Shown: positions 10,701 through 21,278, numbered from the stretch's first letter. The stretch is DNA of 64,000 bases from Hymenobacter lapidiphilus (GCF_003417065.2 NZ_QVLT01000002.1:62001-126000); one strand, 5' to 3'. Numbers and translations are program-made. Notes: generated by a model from the letters alone, not told the origin.

Positions 10701-12948
10701 CTACAACGTGAACACCGGCGCCATTCGGGCCGAAAACGTGCGCCTGAGCCAGGGCGACCAGTTGGTTGCCCTTCAGACCCTGGAAGGGGCCGGCTACCCG
10801 CTGCAGGCTCAGTTCAGCAACCTCGACCTGAACGCGCTGGCTACTGCCGGCGGCCTCCAGGACTCGCTGGTGGGCGGCATGCTCAATGGCCAGGCCGTGA
10901 TAAAGTCGTTGGGCCAGCCAAACATGGGCTTTACGGCTGATGCCAGCCTGCGCGGGCTGGCCTACAGTAAAACCCTTCTCGGCGACCTCGCCCTGAAAGC
11001 CAGCAACCCCGCCGCCGACCGCTACAACGTGGACCTGCGCCTGACGGGCGGCCCCAACAACAACGACGTGCGCGTGAGCGGCGACTACCTGGCCAGCGGC
11101 GCCCTGGATATGCAGGCCGACGTAGCGCGCTTTGCGCTGGGCACTGTCGAGCCGTTTTCGCTGGGCGAGATTCGGGAAACGACCGGCTACCTCAGCGGCC
11201 AGCTGGCCATTGCCGGCACGGCCGCAGCCCCCGAGGTGCGCGGTAAGCTGACTACTAACGAGGCCGGCTTCACGCTCAGCCAGCTCGGCGCGCCCTTCAC
11301 GCTGCCCCGCCAGGATCTGACGTTTGATGAGCAGGGCATCCGCCTCAACGACTTCGTGATTCTGGACTCGTTGCAGAACCGGGCCGTGGTGGATGGCTAC
11401 GTGCTCACCCAGAACTTCGTGGACTACGGCTTCCGGCTCGATGCCACTACCGAGGACTTCATTGCCGTGCAGAGCACCCAGCGCAACAACCCGCTGTTCT
11501 GGGGCAAGCTCATCGTCGATTCGAAGTCGCGCATTACCGGCGACCTGAACCTGATGAAAATCCGGACTACGGCCAGCGTCGAGGAAGGCTCGAACTTCTT
11601 CGTGGCCGTGCCCAATGACGAGGCCGATAAGGTAAGCACCGACGGCATCGTGGAGTTCGTGGACAAGAGCGCCCCAATTGACACCATGCTGCTGCGGCAG
11701 CTGGCCCTGAAGGATTCGGCTAAAACGGCCGCCGGCTACGACATTGCCGCCACCATCACCGTTACCGACGAGACGCCCTTTACCATTATTATTGATGAAG
11801 CCTCGGGCGACAACCTGAAAGTGCGGGCCAACGGTACGCTCAACACGGCCATCGACCCGGCGGGTAACATTACGCTCAGCGGCCGGCTGGCGGTGAAAAG
11901 CGGCAGCTACCACCTCTCACTCTACGACGTAACCGAACGCGACTTCCAGATTGCCGAGGGCAGCACCATCACCTGGTCGGGCGACCCGTATAATGGCATT
12001 GCCGATGTGTCGGCCATTTATGTGGCCAAGGCGGCGCCGGCCGAGCTGCTGGCCGGCCAGGGCATGAGCGACGAAACGCTGAAATCAACGGCCCGCAACA
12101 CGCTGCCTTTCAACGTGTATCTGAACGTCGACGGCTCGCTGCTCAAGCCGGCCATCAGCTTCGATATCCGGTTGCCCGAAGATTCCCGCTCGGAGCTGCG
12201 TACGCAGATTGAAAACCGTCTGGCCCAGCTGCGCCAGCCCAGCCAGACCGACGAGCTGAACAAGCAGGTGTTCTCGTTGCTGGTGCTCAACCGCTTCCTG
12301 GCCGAAAACCCGTTTGCCAGCAGCGGCGGCAGCATTGTGGCCGAGCAGCTACGGGGCAGCGCCAGCCAGGTACTCACCGAGCAGCTCAACAAGCTCACCG
12401 GCTCCTACCTCTCCAACCTGGGCATCGAGCTGGGCGTGAACTCGCAGGCCGACTTCTCGTCGGGCTCCGAAAAAACCCGCACCGACCTGAACGTGGCCGT
12501 GCGCCGCCAGCTGTTCAACGACCGCGTAACCGTGCGCCTGGGTACCGATGTGCCGCTGGCTAACGGCAACCGTACGGCGGGCGGAGCCGGGCAGAAGACC
12601 AGCGAGTTTTCCGGTGACGTGAGCGTCGAGTACGACATCTTGGCCAATGGCCGCCTGCGCCTGCGCGCCTACCGCAACAACGCCTACGGCGACATTGACG
12701 GGCAATACGTGCGCAACGGTGCTTCCCTGATTTATCAGCGCGACTACCAGAACTTTGCCGACCTGTTCAAAGGCATCGACAAAGACGTGAAGCAGCGCAA
12801 TAAGGTAATTCGTAAAGAGCAGAAAGAAGAAGAGAAAGCCGCTGCCGACTCGGTTAAAACCACCACCGCCCTACCGCGCCGTGACTCGGCGCGGGTGGCC
12901 GGCCGGCAACAAGCACTAAATAGCGAACCAAAAAGAACGTCATGCTGA
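7732..12948 (+). CDS. tamB: TamB-like translocation and assembly module protein
   Basis: TamB proteins form a long hydrophobic beta-groove that spans the periplasm and take part in outer-membrane protein insertion or lipid transport. This 1,738-residue product has one N-terminal membrane helix (LLGLVGLILLLLVGLFLYV), a long AsmA-like repetitive beta region (for example VRIGKFRSDLRNTISFDDV), and a DUF490-type C-terminal part (TLSGRLAVKSGSYHLSLYDV; FDIRLPEDSRSELRTQIENR). The only upstream start in frame is the TTG at 7732, preceded five bases earlier by a TACTTTTC box; no in-frame ATG precedes the membrane helix. The last residues (KRTSC, stop) are encoded by an intergenic inverted repeat. It is followed by its usual partner, an OMP85-type lipoprotein. 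Confidence 0.92.
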   Translation: MPVYLRRILYALLGLVGLILLLLVGLFLYVQTPSGQDFVANQAQKYLRDKLQTDVRIGKFRSDLRNTISFDDVYLADQKGDTLVSVGHLGVNIDLFALLKSKIKISSLELNDGRIAISRTEPDSISNYDFILNAFATGDTANVTPTAADTTGAGFTYDIGDAKLTNILLTYKDAVDGLDLRTKVGALALSMDEVDVDNSIYKVNEVALKNTTIRFVQTKVPPDSPTDTAALALQFGLRKARLDNVALTYRNQPSAQYINTRIGEAEITADNIDLINSRVALNKLTLRNTTFAYAQNEDVPTEQRVINPAEAVRDLNKSVENATNQEASWIVTLKESDISGVEVAFDNFDEPRQKTRVRGMDYNHLKFSNLTLNTENLRYSENSTTGRITQLSGEEQSGFAVTRAQADVVFDSTQTRLDNLDLVTPHTRIRRTLAMQYKSLDALTDDLANLQLEADLRDTRLGFRDILYLAPELIDTPPFTTGPNQSVLLSGKVGGRVGNLRIQGLEVVGLRNTQLVASGRIQGLPETDRRLYANLDIKKFVTTNADIRSLVPRGTIPAGYSLPPLIKVSGTFKGRPTALVFDTNLKATTTYGNLAAQVNVGAGPVGQEPIRAVFSTQQLNVGKLIGDPSIGTVTASGTLNGRGGLDPNQLRGQLNAKVQRATYNGYTYRGIVAKVDIDRNRYVVDASSKDDPNLNLDLLATIDLRNASNPTYTVDRLNLRGANLTALGFYTGGNLSVQGDLKASLSGSDLNTINGTFSGNRIAIVSDGKPFVLDSVSGRIVQRTGRTEVDFASSVADLTLRGNTRLGDIVTALEQHIDRYFALPGVQYRPGGPYRQFTFKAQVKEPKVFSAFVPDLQQLTPFTLTGGFDSREADLRLNTRIGRIKYAGYQLDSLRFAVSSDPQKLDYALRLDQITQDTTLNLPNPSLKGSIADNKVGTELRIARNDSTVNLDLGGVLQVYERGTTYGFSFDPKLVLNNQRWAVQPGNEVRYNVNTGAIRAENVRLSQGDQLVALQTLEGAGYPLQAQFSNLDLNALATAGGLQDSLVGGMLNGQAVIKSLGQPNMGFTADASLRGLAYSKTLLGDLALKASNPAADRYNVDLRLTGGPNNNDVRVSGDYLASGALDMQADVARFALGTVEPFSLGEIRETTGYLSGQLAIAGTAAAPEVRGKLTTNEAGFTLSQLGAPFTLPRQDLTFDEQGIRLNDFVILDSLQNRAVVDGYVLTQNFVDYGFRLDATTEDFIAVQSTQRNNPLFWGKLIVDSKSRITGDLNLMKIRTTASVEEGSNFFVAVPNDEADKVSTDGIVEFVDKSAPIDTMLLRQLALKDSAKTAAGYDIAATITVTDETPFTIIIDEASGDNLKVRANGTLNTAIDPAGNITLSGRLAVKSGSYHLSLYDVTERDFQIAEGSTITWSGDPYNGIADVSAIYVAKAAPAELLAGQGMSDETLKSTARNTLPFNVYLNVDGSLLKPAISFDIRLPEDSRSELRTQIENRLAQLRQPSQTDELNKQVFSLLVLNRFLAENPFASSGGSIVAEQLRGSASQVLTEQLNKLTGSYLSNLGIELGVNSQADFSSGSEKTRTDLNVAVRRQLFNDRVTVRLGTDVPLANGNRTAGGAGQKTSEFSGDVSVEYDILANGRLRLRAYRNNAYGDIDGQYVRNGASLIYQRDYQNFADLFKGIDKDVKQRNKVIRKEQKEEEKAAADSVKTTTALPRRDSARVAGRQQALNSEPKRTSC

Positions 12949-13060
12949 GCGAAGCGGAGCGGAGTCGAAGCAGCTCTACCGCAACAAGTAAATCCATAAG
13001 ACAGGATTAGCATCGCGACAGAGATGCCTGACTCCGCTTCGCTCCGCTCAGCATGACGTT
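12936..13060. repeat. Inverted repeat family A, copy 1 (tamB-tamL junction)
   Basis: Arms at 12936-12965 and 13031-13060 form a 30-bp stem with two mismatches. The outer sequence is AACGTCATGCTGAGC. The left arm contains the tamB stop codon (12946-12948). The right arm contains an ATG that could be mistaken for the start of the next gene. Confidence 0.85.
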
Positions 13061-13085
13061 TCTTGTGATAACGAATTTCCCACCC

Positions 13086-15530
13086 GTGCCTCAACTTCAA
13101 CCTCACCGCCCCTCATTCTCCCGCCTTATCCGCACCGGTCGCCGGCTGGCGGCGGGGCTGCTGCTGGCCGGGCTGGCCGGGTGCAGCGGCCTTAAGTTTA
13201 TTCCCGACGATGCCCGCCTGTACACCGGCAGCACAGTTACACTCAAATCCAATACCGGAACCCCGATTCCGAATGAGGCGGTGGTGCAGGCCGAGCTGGA
13301 GGCCGTAATTGCACCCAAGCCCAATGCCTCCATTCTGGGGATGCGGCCTAAGCTGTATTTCTGGAACATGGGCGTGGGCAAAACCAAGGGCCTGGGCCAC
13401 TGGCTGGCCAACAAGTACGGCGAGGAGCCGGTCCTGTTCAGCGCGGTAGATACGGCCAAGGTGGCCGGCCTGATGCTCAACCGGCTCAATAACGACGGCT
13501 TCTTCAAGCCCGAGGTGCGCGCCAACATCAAGCTGGAAACGCGCACGGCCTCGGTCGATTACGAGGCCCGCGTGAACCAGGTGTACCGCATCAAGGAAAT
13601 CTTCTTTCCCGAGCGCGACACGCTGCTCGACCGCGACATTCGGGCCACGCAGGCTGGCTCGCTGCTGAAAGTGGGCGACCCTTACAACCTGCAGACGTTC
13701 GTGAACGAGCGGGTGCGGATTGACAACGAGCTCAAGAACCGGGGCTACTACTATTTCGCGCCCGATTACCTGCTGTTTCAGGTAGACAGCACCTTGGATA
13801 ACCAGCTGAATGTGTACCTGAAGGTGAAGGGCAGCATCCCGGCCAATGCGGCCCAGCCCTACGTGCTCAACCGCATCGTGCTCAACACCGACTACACCCT
13901 GCAGGACACGACCACCAACCAGACGCCCATCAACTACCGGGGCTACCGCTACTACCCCGACGAGTCGATGTTCAAGGCCAAGGCCATTGCCAATGCCGTG
14001 TTCCTGTACCCCGACAGCCTCTACCGCCGCCGCCGCGCCGACCAGACGCTGAGCCGCCTGATGAGCCTGGGCACGTTCCGCTTCGTCGACCAGCAGTTCC
14101 GGCCCGCCCGCAACAAGCCCGATTCACTGCAGTACGGCTTTCTGAACGCCATTGTGCGCATGACGCAGGTGCCCAAGAAGTCGATTCGGGCCGAGGTGCA
14201 GATGAACACCTCCAACCTGTTTACCGGGCCGGCCGTGGTGGTGCAGTACCGCAACCGCTCGGCGCTGCGCGGGGCCGAGCAGCTACTTATCAACGTCCAG
14301 GCCTCGGCCGAAACGGGCAAAGGTGCCCTGTCGGGCGTTACCTCCACCCAGTACGGCATCGACGCCCAGCTGCTGGTGCCCCGCCTGATTACGCCGCCCT
14401 TTGATATCCGGCTGCGCAACTCCGATTTCCAGCCCCGCACCTTTTTCGAGGCGGGCGCGAAATACGTGCTGCGCACTCAGTATTTCCAGCAGAACGTCTT
14501 CAACCTGGGCTACGGTTACACCTGGAAAATCAAGCTCACCAACGAGCAGCGCCTGCAGCCCATCGACCTGCAGTACGTGCGCCTGAGCAACACCGAAAGC
14601 GTGTTCGAGCAGCTGCTTAACGATAAGCCCTTCCTGCGCCAGAGCTTCCGCCAGCAGTTTATTCTGGGCAGCAATTACACCTACACCTACAACCAGCAGG
14701 TGCTGGAGCAGCGCCGCAACCAGATCTACTTCAGTGGCGGCCTAGAGCTGTCGGGTAACCTGGCCTACCTGTTCAAAAACCTGAGCGGGGCGCCCAAGGA
14801 AGACACCGATACGGGCGAGCAGGCCTACAAATTGTTTGGGCGGGAGTTTTCGCAGTACTCCAAGGTAAACCTGGAGCTGCGCAATTACTACCGCACGTCC
14901 GTCAACCCGGCCAGCGGCAACAAAATAGCGGCCCGCCTGCTCATTGGCTCGGGTATTCCCTACCTCAACTCCAGCGTGCTGCCCTACCTGAAGCAGTACG
15001 GCATCGGCGGCCCCAACAGCGTGCGGGCCTTTGCCGCCCGCGGCATCGGCCCCGGTACCTACCGCACGCCCGCAAACGACTCCAACGGTGGCTTCTACGA
15101 CCAGGTAGGCGACATCCGGATTGAAGGCAATGTGGAGTACCGTCAGGATCTGTTTCCGTACGTGAAAGGGGCCGTGTTCGTGGATGCGGGCAACATCTGG
15201 CTGGTGAACCCCGACCCAGCCCGCGCCACTTACGATGCCAACGGCAACCCCGACGGCAAAAACGGGCAGTTTAAGATCAACTCCTTCTTAAAGGAGCTGG
15301 CGGTGGGCGCGGGCGTGGGCCTGCGCATCGACGTGCAGTTCTTCGTCATCCGCCTCGACGCCGCCGTGCCCATCCGCTACCCCTACGCCAACACCGATTT
15401 CGACGTCCGGAAGAATCCGGAAATTCCGGTGCCCCCGGGCTACAACTTCGAGTTCAGGAAGAGTCCGACGTTTTCCGAGGATAAGTTGAAATCCGTCCGC
15501 CTGAACATCGGCATCGGTTACCCATTCTAA
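13086..15530 (+). CDS. tamL: OMP85/BamA-family outer-membrane lipoprotein, TamL-like
   Basis: The product is an OMP85-superfamily barrel predicted to work with TamB in the outer membrane. The N-terminus carries a lipobox (LLLAGLAGC, Cys about residue 33 from the GTG at 13086), so it is a lipoprotein, as in the TamL proteins of Bacteroidota. POTRA-like segments follow (YRIKEIFFPERDTLLD; DPYNLQTFVNERVRIDNEL). The C-terminal barrel has IGGPNSVRAFAARGIGPGTY, resembling the VRGF motif of OMP85 proteins, and IEGNVEYRQDLFPYVKG. An ATG at 13053 is in frame but falls inside the right arm of a dispersed repeat, so I prefer the GTG at 13086. It is co-oriented with tamB and ends before a strong terminator. 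Confidence 0.88.
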   Translation: MPQLQPHRPSFSRLIRTGRRLAAGLLLAGLAGCSGLKFIPDDARLYTGSTVTLKSNTGTPIPNEAVVQAELEAVIAPKPNASILGMRPKLYFWNMGVGKTKGLGHWLANKYGEEPVLFSAVDTAKVAGLMLNRLNNDGFFKPEVRANIKLETRTASVDYEARVNQVYRIKEIFFPERDTLLDRDIRATQAGSLLKVGDPYNLQTFVNERVRIDNELKNRGYYYFAPDYLLFQVDSTLDNQLNVYLKVKGSIPANAAQPYVLNRIVLNTDYTLQDTTTNQTPINYRGYRYYPDESMFKAKAIANAVFLYPDSLYRRRRADQTLSRLMSLGTFRFVDQQFRPARNKPDSLQYGFLNAIVRMTQVPKKSIRAEVQMNTSNLFTGPAVVVQYRNRSALRGAEQLLINVQASAETGKGALSGVTSTQYGIDAQLLVPRLITPPFDIRLRNSDFQPRTFFEAGAKYVLRTQYFQQNVFNLGYGYTWKIKLTNEQRLQPIDLQYVRLSNTESVFEQLLNDKPFLRQSFRQQFILGSNYTYTYNQQVLEQRRNQIYFSGGLELSGNLAYLFKNLSGAPKEDTDTGEQAYKLFGREFSQYSKVNLELRNYYRTSVNPASGNKIAARLLIGSGIPYLNSSVLPYLKQYGIGGPNSVRAFAARGIGPGTYRTPANDSNGGFYDQVGDIRIEGNVEYRQDLFPYVKGAVFVDAGNIWLVNPDPARATYDANGNPDGKNGQFKINSFLKELAVGAGVGLRIDVQFFVIRLDAAVPIRYPYANTDFDVRKNPEIPVPPGYNFEFRKSPTFSEDKLKSVRLNIGIGYPF

Positions 15531-15594
15531 TCTGAGCTCTTGGCTGAGAGTTGTTGGCTTGCTAACCCAAGTTGCGGAGTAGTCTGCTAGCCCG

Positions 15595-15731
15595 GTGTAG
15601 GGGCGGGGCTTGTCCCCGCCCGCCGTTGCCCGGAACCGTTGAATGAATCCGACCACAGCAGTTGAAGACCAGACCCGAATGTTCAGGCGCACCGTTCAAT
15701 GGCGGGCGGAGGCAAGCCCCGCACCCTACAC
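15595..15731. repeat. Inverted repeat family B, copy 1
   Basis: Two G+C-rich arms (starting GTGTAGGGGCGGGGCTTG and ending AAGCCCCGCACCCTACAC) face each other across about 50 bases. A second member with the same arms is at 34044-34133. Neither encodes protein. Confidence 0.75.
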
Positions 15732-15790
15732 TGTCCTTCGCAACTTGACTTTCTAAACAACTCTCGTTCAGGCAGACTCATCATCCCCTA

Positions 15791-15836
15791 AACGAAGAAG
15801 GTCCCGCACTCAACCAAGTGCGGGACCTTCTTCGTT
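15791..15836. terminator. Strong bidirectional terminator between tamL and the molybdoenzyme operon
   Basis: A perfect 20-bp stem (15791-15810 with 15817-15836) with a six-base loop is followed by TTTTT on the plus strand. It sits between two convergent genes and can end both transcripts. Confidence 0.85.
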
Positions 15837-15850
15837 TTTCAGCTAACAGC

Positions 15851-18409
<2,559 letters not shown>

Positions 18410-18465
18410 GGGAAGGCAGATAGCAAAGGTGGGATGGGTAGGCAAGCCGGGCAGTAGCGTCGCAA

Positions 18466-18792
18466 TCAGTGCGCGCAGCCCAGGTCCTTCTCTACCAAGA
18501 TAAGCAGGAATTGGTTTTCAGCCACTTCCAGTTGAGTGCGTAAACTGACTTCATCCGACCCCGCCCAAGCCGTGGCCTGCGCCGCCGGTACCAGCACCCG
18601 GATGCGGCCCGGCTCGTGGCGCACCGTCAGCACCGGCACTTCACCGTCGCGCTCCAGCGAGTAGCGCAGCTGCCCGGCCGCGCCCGGCCCCAGCGGCACG
18701 GCCGTTTCCAAGAGCCCGGTCCGGCCAAATTCCGCAGCTTCCTCCGGATCGAGGCGCAGGCGCAGGGAGGTTTCATCGAGGCGGAGCTTCAT
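18466..18792 (-). CDS. Small conserved protein of the molybdoenzyme operon (DUF7009-like)
   Basis: A 108-residue soluble protein beginning MKLRLDETSLRLRLDPEEA. It has no signal peptide or membrane segment and is rich in beta-forming stretches (VPVLTVRHEPGRIRVLVPAA), ending with LILVEKDLGCAH. It lies between fdhD and the molybdopterin oxidoreductase on the same strand, 20-56 bases before the latter. From memory it resembles the small DUF7009 proteins that accompany fdh genes in Bacteroidota; I cannot confirm this here. An accessory role in maturation or regulation of the enzyme is inference from context only. Confidence 0.7.
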   Translation of the reverse strand: MKLRLDETSLRLRLDPEEAAEFGRTGLLETAVPLGPGAAGQLRYSLERDGEVPVLTVRHEPGRIRVLVPAAQATAWAGSDEVSLRTQLEVAENQFLLILVEKDLGCAH

Positions 18793-18837
18793 GGGCGGGA
18801 GGTTTGTGGGGGCTGGGGTGATACATTTCTGCCGCTG

Positions 18838-18945
18838 ATCCCACCCCCCGGCCCCCTCCCCGGTGGGGAGGGGGTGCGTTCAACGAATCCTTGAACTCGC
18901 GTTTGGCACCCCTCCCCACCGGGGAGGGGCCGGGGGTGGGGTCAC
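18838..18945. repeat. G/C-tract inverted repeat inside the molybdoenzyme operon
   Basis: Two arms of about 40 bases (18838-18877 and 18906-18945), made of C-runs and G-runs around CTCCCCGGTGGGGAG, face each other. Each arm is itself palindromic. The right arm overlaps the fdhD stop codon at 18942-18944, so the repeat would fold in the mRNA between fdhD and the next gene. Confidence 0.75.
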
Positions 18946-19799
18946 CCAATCCGCTCGGGGTGGGTGTAGATGTTGAACCGCTGCTGGCGCACGAAGCCGC
19001 AGAGCGTGAGGCCGAAGTCGCGGGCGGCGGAAACGGCTAGTGAGGAGGGCGCGCCCACGGCGGCCATGACGGGGATGCCGGCCACGGCGGCCTTTTGCAC
19101 CAGCTCGAACGAGGCCCGGCCGCTAACGAGCAGCACGGACCCGTGCAGCGGCAGCTGGCCGGCGAGCAGCGCGGCACCAATCACTTTGTCGAGGGCGTTG
19201 TGGCGGCCCACGTCTTCGCGCAGCAGCAGCAGCTCGCCGGCGGGCGAAAACAGGGCCGCCGCGTGCAGGCCGCCGGTTTGCTCGAACAGCTCCTGGGCCT
19301 GGCGCTGACGCTCGGGCAGCTGGTGAATCACGGCGACCGGCACCTGCACCGTGCCCATGGGCAGGCGCGGACAGCCGGCGGCGTGCACGGCGGCAATGCT
19401 GGTTTTGCCGCACACGCCGCAGCTGCTGCTGGTGTAGAAGTGGCGCTCCAGCCGCGGCAAATCGGGCTGCACGCTGGGGGTCAGCTCGGCCCGCACCACG
19501 TTTTCGCGCTCCTCGTCTTTGGTTACGTCGGGGCAGTAGAGGATGCCCTGCAAATCCTGGGGGCCGGTGAGCAGGCCTTCGGTGAGCAGGAAGCCGGCGG
19601 CCAGCTCGAAATCGTGGCCGGGCGTGCGCATGGTGATGGCCAGCGTGCGGTGCTCGCGCTGCCCCACCGGACCGTAGCCCACCCGAATTTCGAGCGGCTC
19701 CTCGGCGGCCAGCACATCGGTGGCGTCCTGCACCTGCTCGCCGCGCACCTGCCGCACGGTGGCGTATTCGTAGCTGGTGGGCGGGAGCAGGGCTTTCAT
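18942..19799 (-). CDS. fdhD: Formate dehydrogenase accessory sulfurtransferase FdhD
   Basis: FdhD carries sulfur from the IscS-type desulfurase to the molybdenum cofactor of formate dehydrogenase-like enzymes. The 285-residue product has the family signatures DFELAAGFLLTEGLL and the catalytic cysteine loop SSSCGVCGKTS (about residue 128). It continues with FEQTGGLHAAALF and REDVGRHNALDKVIGAAL, ending in LCGFVRQQRFNIYTHPERI. Length and motif order are typical. It is the second gene of the operon, 49 bases after the membrane-protein gene and upstream of the enzyme it is expected to activate. Its stop codon is overlapped by a G/C-rich inverted repeat. Confidence 0.96.
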   Translation of the reverse strand: MKALLPPTSYEYATVRQVRGEQVQDATDVLAAEEPLEIRVGYGPVGQREHRTLAITMRTPGHDFELAAGFLLTEGLLTGPQDLQGILYCPDVTKDEERENVVRAELTPSVQPDLPRLERHFYTSSSCGVCGKTSIAAVHAAGCPRLPMGTVQVPVAVIHQLPERQRQAQELFEQTGGLHAAALFSPAGELLLLREDVGRHNALDKVIGAALLAGQLPLHGSVLLVSGRASFELVQKAAVAGIPVMAAVGAPSSLAVSAARDFGLTLCGFVRQQRFNIYTHPERIG

Positions 19800-19848
19800 G
19801 GCGCAGGAAGTAAGTGGGAGCGTACCGAAACCAACATACGGCTTTCCC

Positions 19849-20274
19849 TTATGTTCCGCCGCTTGTCGGGCGCGCCGCCTGCCGATACACCATTGGGGCC
19901 GTCACGAACACGAACAACCCGAACAGGGCCTGCTCCAATAAGCTCAGCGGCACCAGCCCCGCTACCGGCGGCCCAAAGTAGCCCGCCACATATACGTAGC
20001 TGTTCACGCTGATATCAACCGCCATAATGGCAACTGCCAGCGGTACGCCTATTCGGGGCCGCCACCACACCAGCACCGCCGCCAAGGGGTCGAGCAGCGT
20101 CAGCGCATCCCAAAACACCCCGATACCCACCGGCACCGGCGAGGCCAGTAGCCCCCGCCGCAAAATGCCCGCCGCGTGGGTGTAAGTGCCAATCAGGAAG
20201 CACGCGGAGTAGATGGCCAGCACTACCCGCACGGGCCAGGGGTAAGACGGAGCGGAAGCAGTTCGGTAGCGCAC
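19849..20274 (-). CDS. Four-helix integral membrane protein of unknown function
   Basis: A 141-residue hydrophobic protein with about four predicted membrane helices: VVLAIYSACFLIGTY, GVFWDALTLLDPLAAVLVWW, PLAVAIMAVDISVNSYVYV and LEQALFGLFVFVTAPMVY. I do not recognise the family. It is the first gene on the minus strand of the molybdoenzyme operon, 49 bases before fdhD. This could mean a link to the redox enzyme, but no heme or quinone motif is evident. It may equally be an unrelated gene sharing the transcript. The start at 20274 is the only sensible ATG before the first helix. Confidence 0.75.
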   Translation of the reverse strand: MRYRTASAPSYPWPVRVVLAIYSACFLIGTYTHAAGILRRGLLASPVPVGIGVFWDALTLLDPLAAVLVWWRPRIGVPLAVAIMAVDISVNSYVYVAGYFGPPVAGLVPLSLLEQALFGLFVFVTAPMVYRQAARPTSGGT

Positions 20275-20296
20275 GGCGGCAAGGTAGCGGCAACCG

Positions 20297-20347
20297 CCCC
20301 AAACGCCAACCAGCCGCTACCGGGGGCGGCAGCGGCTGGTGGGAGCT
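20297..20347. repeat. 50-bp hairpin repeat family C, copy 1
   Basis: The core CCAGCCGCT (20310-20318) pairs with AGCGGCTGG (20331-20339) around a G-rich loop, and the flanks CCCCAAACGCCAA and TGGGAGC are shared with copies at 21279 and 22352. Here it lies downstream of the DUF4926 gene and upstream of the membrane-protein gene. Confidence 0.8.
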
Positions 20348-20468
20348 GAAACGAATGGTTTAGTGCTCCAGCAGCTTATTTGGTTACTGCTGGCGCGTAT
20401 AATTCCATCTTCACCCGAACAAAATACCCCGCCCGGATTCCTCCAGGCGGCGCGGGTGTGGGTTGCTT

Positions 20469-20687
20469 TTAAGCAGCGTGCCGGGTTTGTTGCCGGGGAG
20501 CAGCTACTTCGGCTGCGGGCAGGGTCAGTATGGCCTGGGTGGTACCGTCAGGCGACAAAAACTCGACCTCATAGGCTTCGCCCAGCGCGTGTACCAGCAC
20601 AACGATTCCCTGGGCACCCGCCGCCAACCCGCATTCCGGATGGGCTTTCTGCAACTGGACAACATCTAACTCAGCATAGGTTTTCAT
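20469..20687 (-). CDS. DUF4926 protein
   Basis: The 72-residue product begins MKTYAELDVVQLQKAHPE and has the typical DUF4926 core: GLAAGAQGIVVLVHALGEAYEVEFL followed by DGTTQAILTLPAAEV. Such proteins form a small beta-barrel (inference from the family pattern). The ATG at 20687 overlaps the stop codon of the preceding DUF6883 gene (ATGA), which argues for translational coupling and against the longer frame starting at 20750. Function is unknown. It is the third gene of a compact cassette with DUF433 and DUF6883 proteins, a layout like that of toxin-antitoxin modules. Confidence 0.85.
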   Translation of the reverse strand: MKTYAELDVVQLQKAHPECGLAAGAQGIVVLVHALGEAYEVEFLSPDGTTQAILTLPAAEVAAPRQQTRHAA

Positions 20688-21022
20688 GGGCGGTCGAGTA
20701 AGTGAGCAGTGATTAATAAGACCAGGACGCCAGGGCTTTGTTCCATCCATACGGTCCGGATGGGGTACTGCCGGCCGTTGGGAGCCAGCAAGGGCCCATC
20801 TACCACAAATTTAGTCCCGTAAGGCGACTGTTTCTTCTCAGTTACGGTGGCGTCGTGGCCGTGCGCTATCAAATCCGCAATCAACAGTTCGTAATGCTCC
20901 CGCAAGTACCCAATGCTGAGAAAGAACCGGGCTTTGGCCCCACCAATAGGATGGTGGGGGTTCAGCAAGTAGTCCTGTACCTTGTTCGGAGCCACGGATA
21001 GCGCCTTATCGTGCAGCGTCAT
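20684..21022 (-). CDS. DUF6883 protein
   Basis: A 112-residue soluble protein with the family signature VQDYLLNPHHPIGGAKARFF, then LGY-like SIGYLREHYELLIADLI, SPYGTKFVVDGPLLAPNG and RTVWMEQ. I know this family only as an uncharacterised one, often next to DUF4926 genes and sometimes at the end of large polymorphic proteins (from memory). It overlaps both neighbours by four bases (ATGA junctions at 21019-21022 and 20684-20687), so the three genes are surely one translational unit. No catalytic motif is obvious. A toxin or nuclease-like effector role is possible but unproven. Confidence 0.85.
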   Translation of the reverse strand: MTLHDKALSVAPNKVQDYLLNPHHPIGGAKARFFLSIGYLREHYELLIADLIAHGHDATVTEKKQSPYGTKFVVDGPLLAPNGRQYPIRTVWMEQSPGVLVLLITAHLLDRP

Positions 21023-21222
21023 ATTAGCTCCGCCGCGTAGGCCTGGCAGGCGCGGAGGTCGGCGGCTTCCAGGTCCTCATAATCCGCCAGAATCTCCGCG
21101 TCCGTCATCCCGGAAGCCAGTAGTTCCAGCACGATTTGCACCGGGTAGCGCAGCCCCCGCACGGTCGGCTGGCCGTGGCAAATAGCAGGATTGATGGTGA
21201 TGCGGGCGAGAAGGTCAGGCAT
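21019..21222 (-). CDS. DUF433 protein, putative antitoxin-like DNA-binding protein
   Basis: The 67-residue product has all the marks of DUF433: ARITINPAICHGQPTVRGLR, then YPVQIVLELLASGMTDAEILADY and LEAADLRACQAYA. The second half forms a helix-turn-helix. Members usually act as antitoxins paired with a DUF5615 PIN-like toxin. No DUF5615 gene follows here; instead the stop overlaps the start of a DUF6883 gene. It is the first gene of the coupled triplet and, if it binds DNA, would control the cassette from the region around 21223-21280, which also holds a hairpin repeat. Confidence 0.9.
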   Translation of the reverse strand: MPDLLARITINPAICHGQPTVRGLRYPVQIVLELLASGMTDAEILADYEDLEAADLRACQAYAAELI

Positions 21223-21278
21223 AGAACTGAAGTACTGATTCTAGCTGGATATGCGCCTGACGTTATCCGGTGCAACGG

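Noticed and set aside
10456..11913. 485-codon open frame antisense to tamB
   Set aside because: It lies fully inside tamB in the complementary frame, has His/Gly/Val/Ala-rich composition typical of shadow frames in G+C-rich DNA, and shows no domain.
12936..13060. Insertion sequence at the family A repeats
   Set aside because: No transposase frame, no target duplication, and the interior is only 30-65 bases; a non-autonomous palindromic element fits better.
13053..13085. ATG at 13053 as start of the TamL-like gene
   Set aside because: It lies in the right arm of a dispersed repeat; the GTG at 13086 gives a shorter, standard lipoprotein signal.
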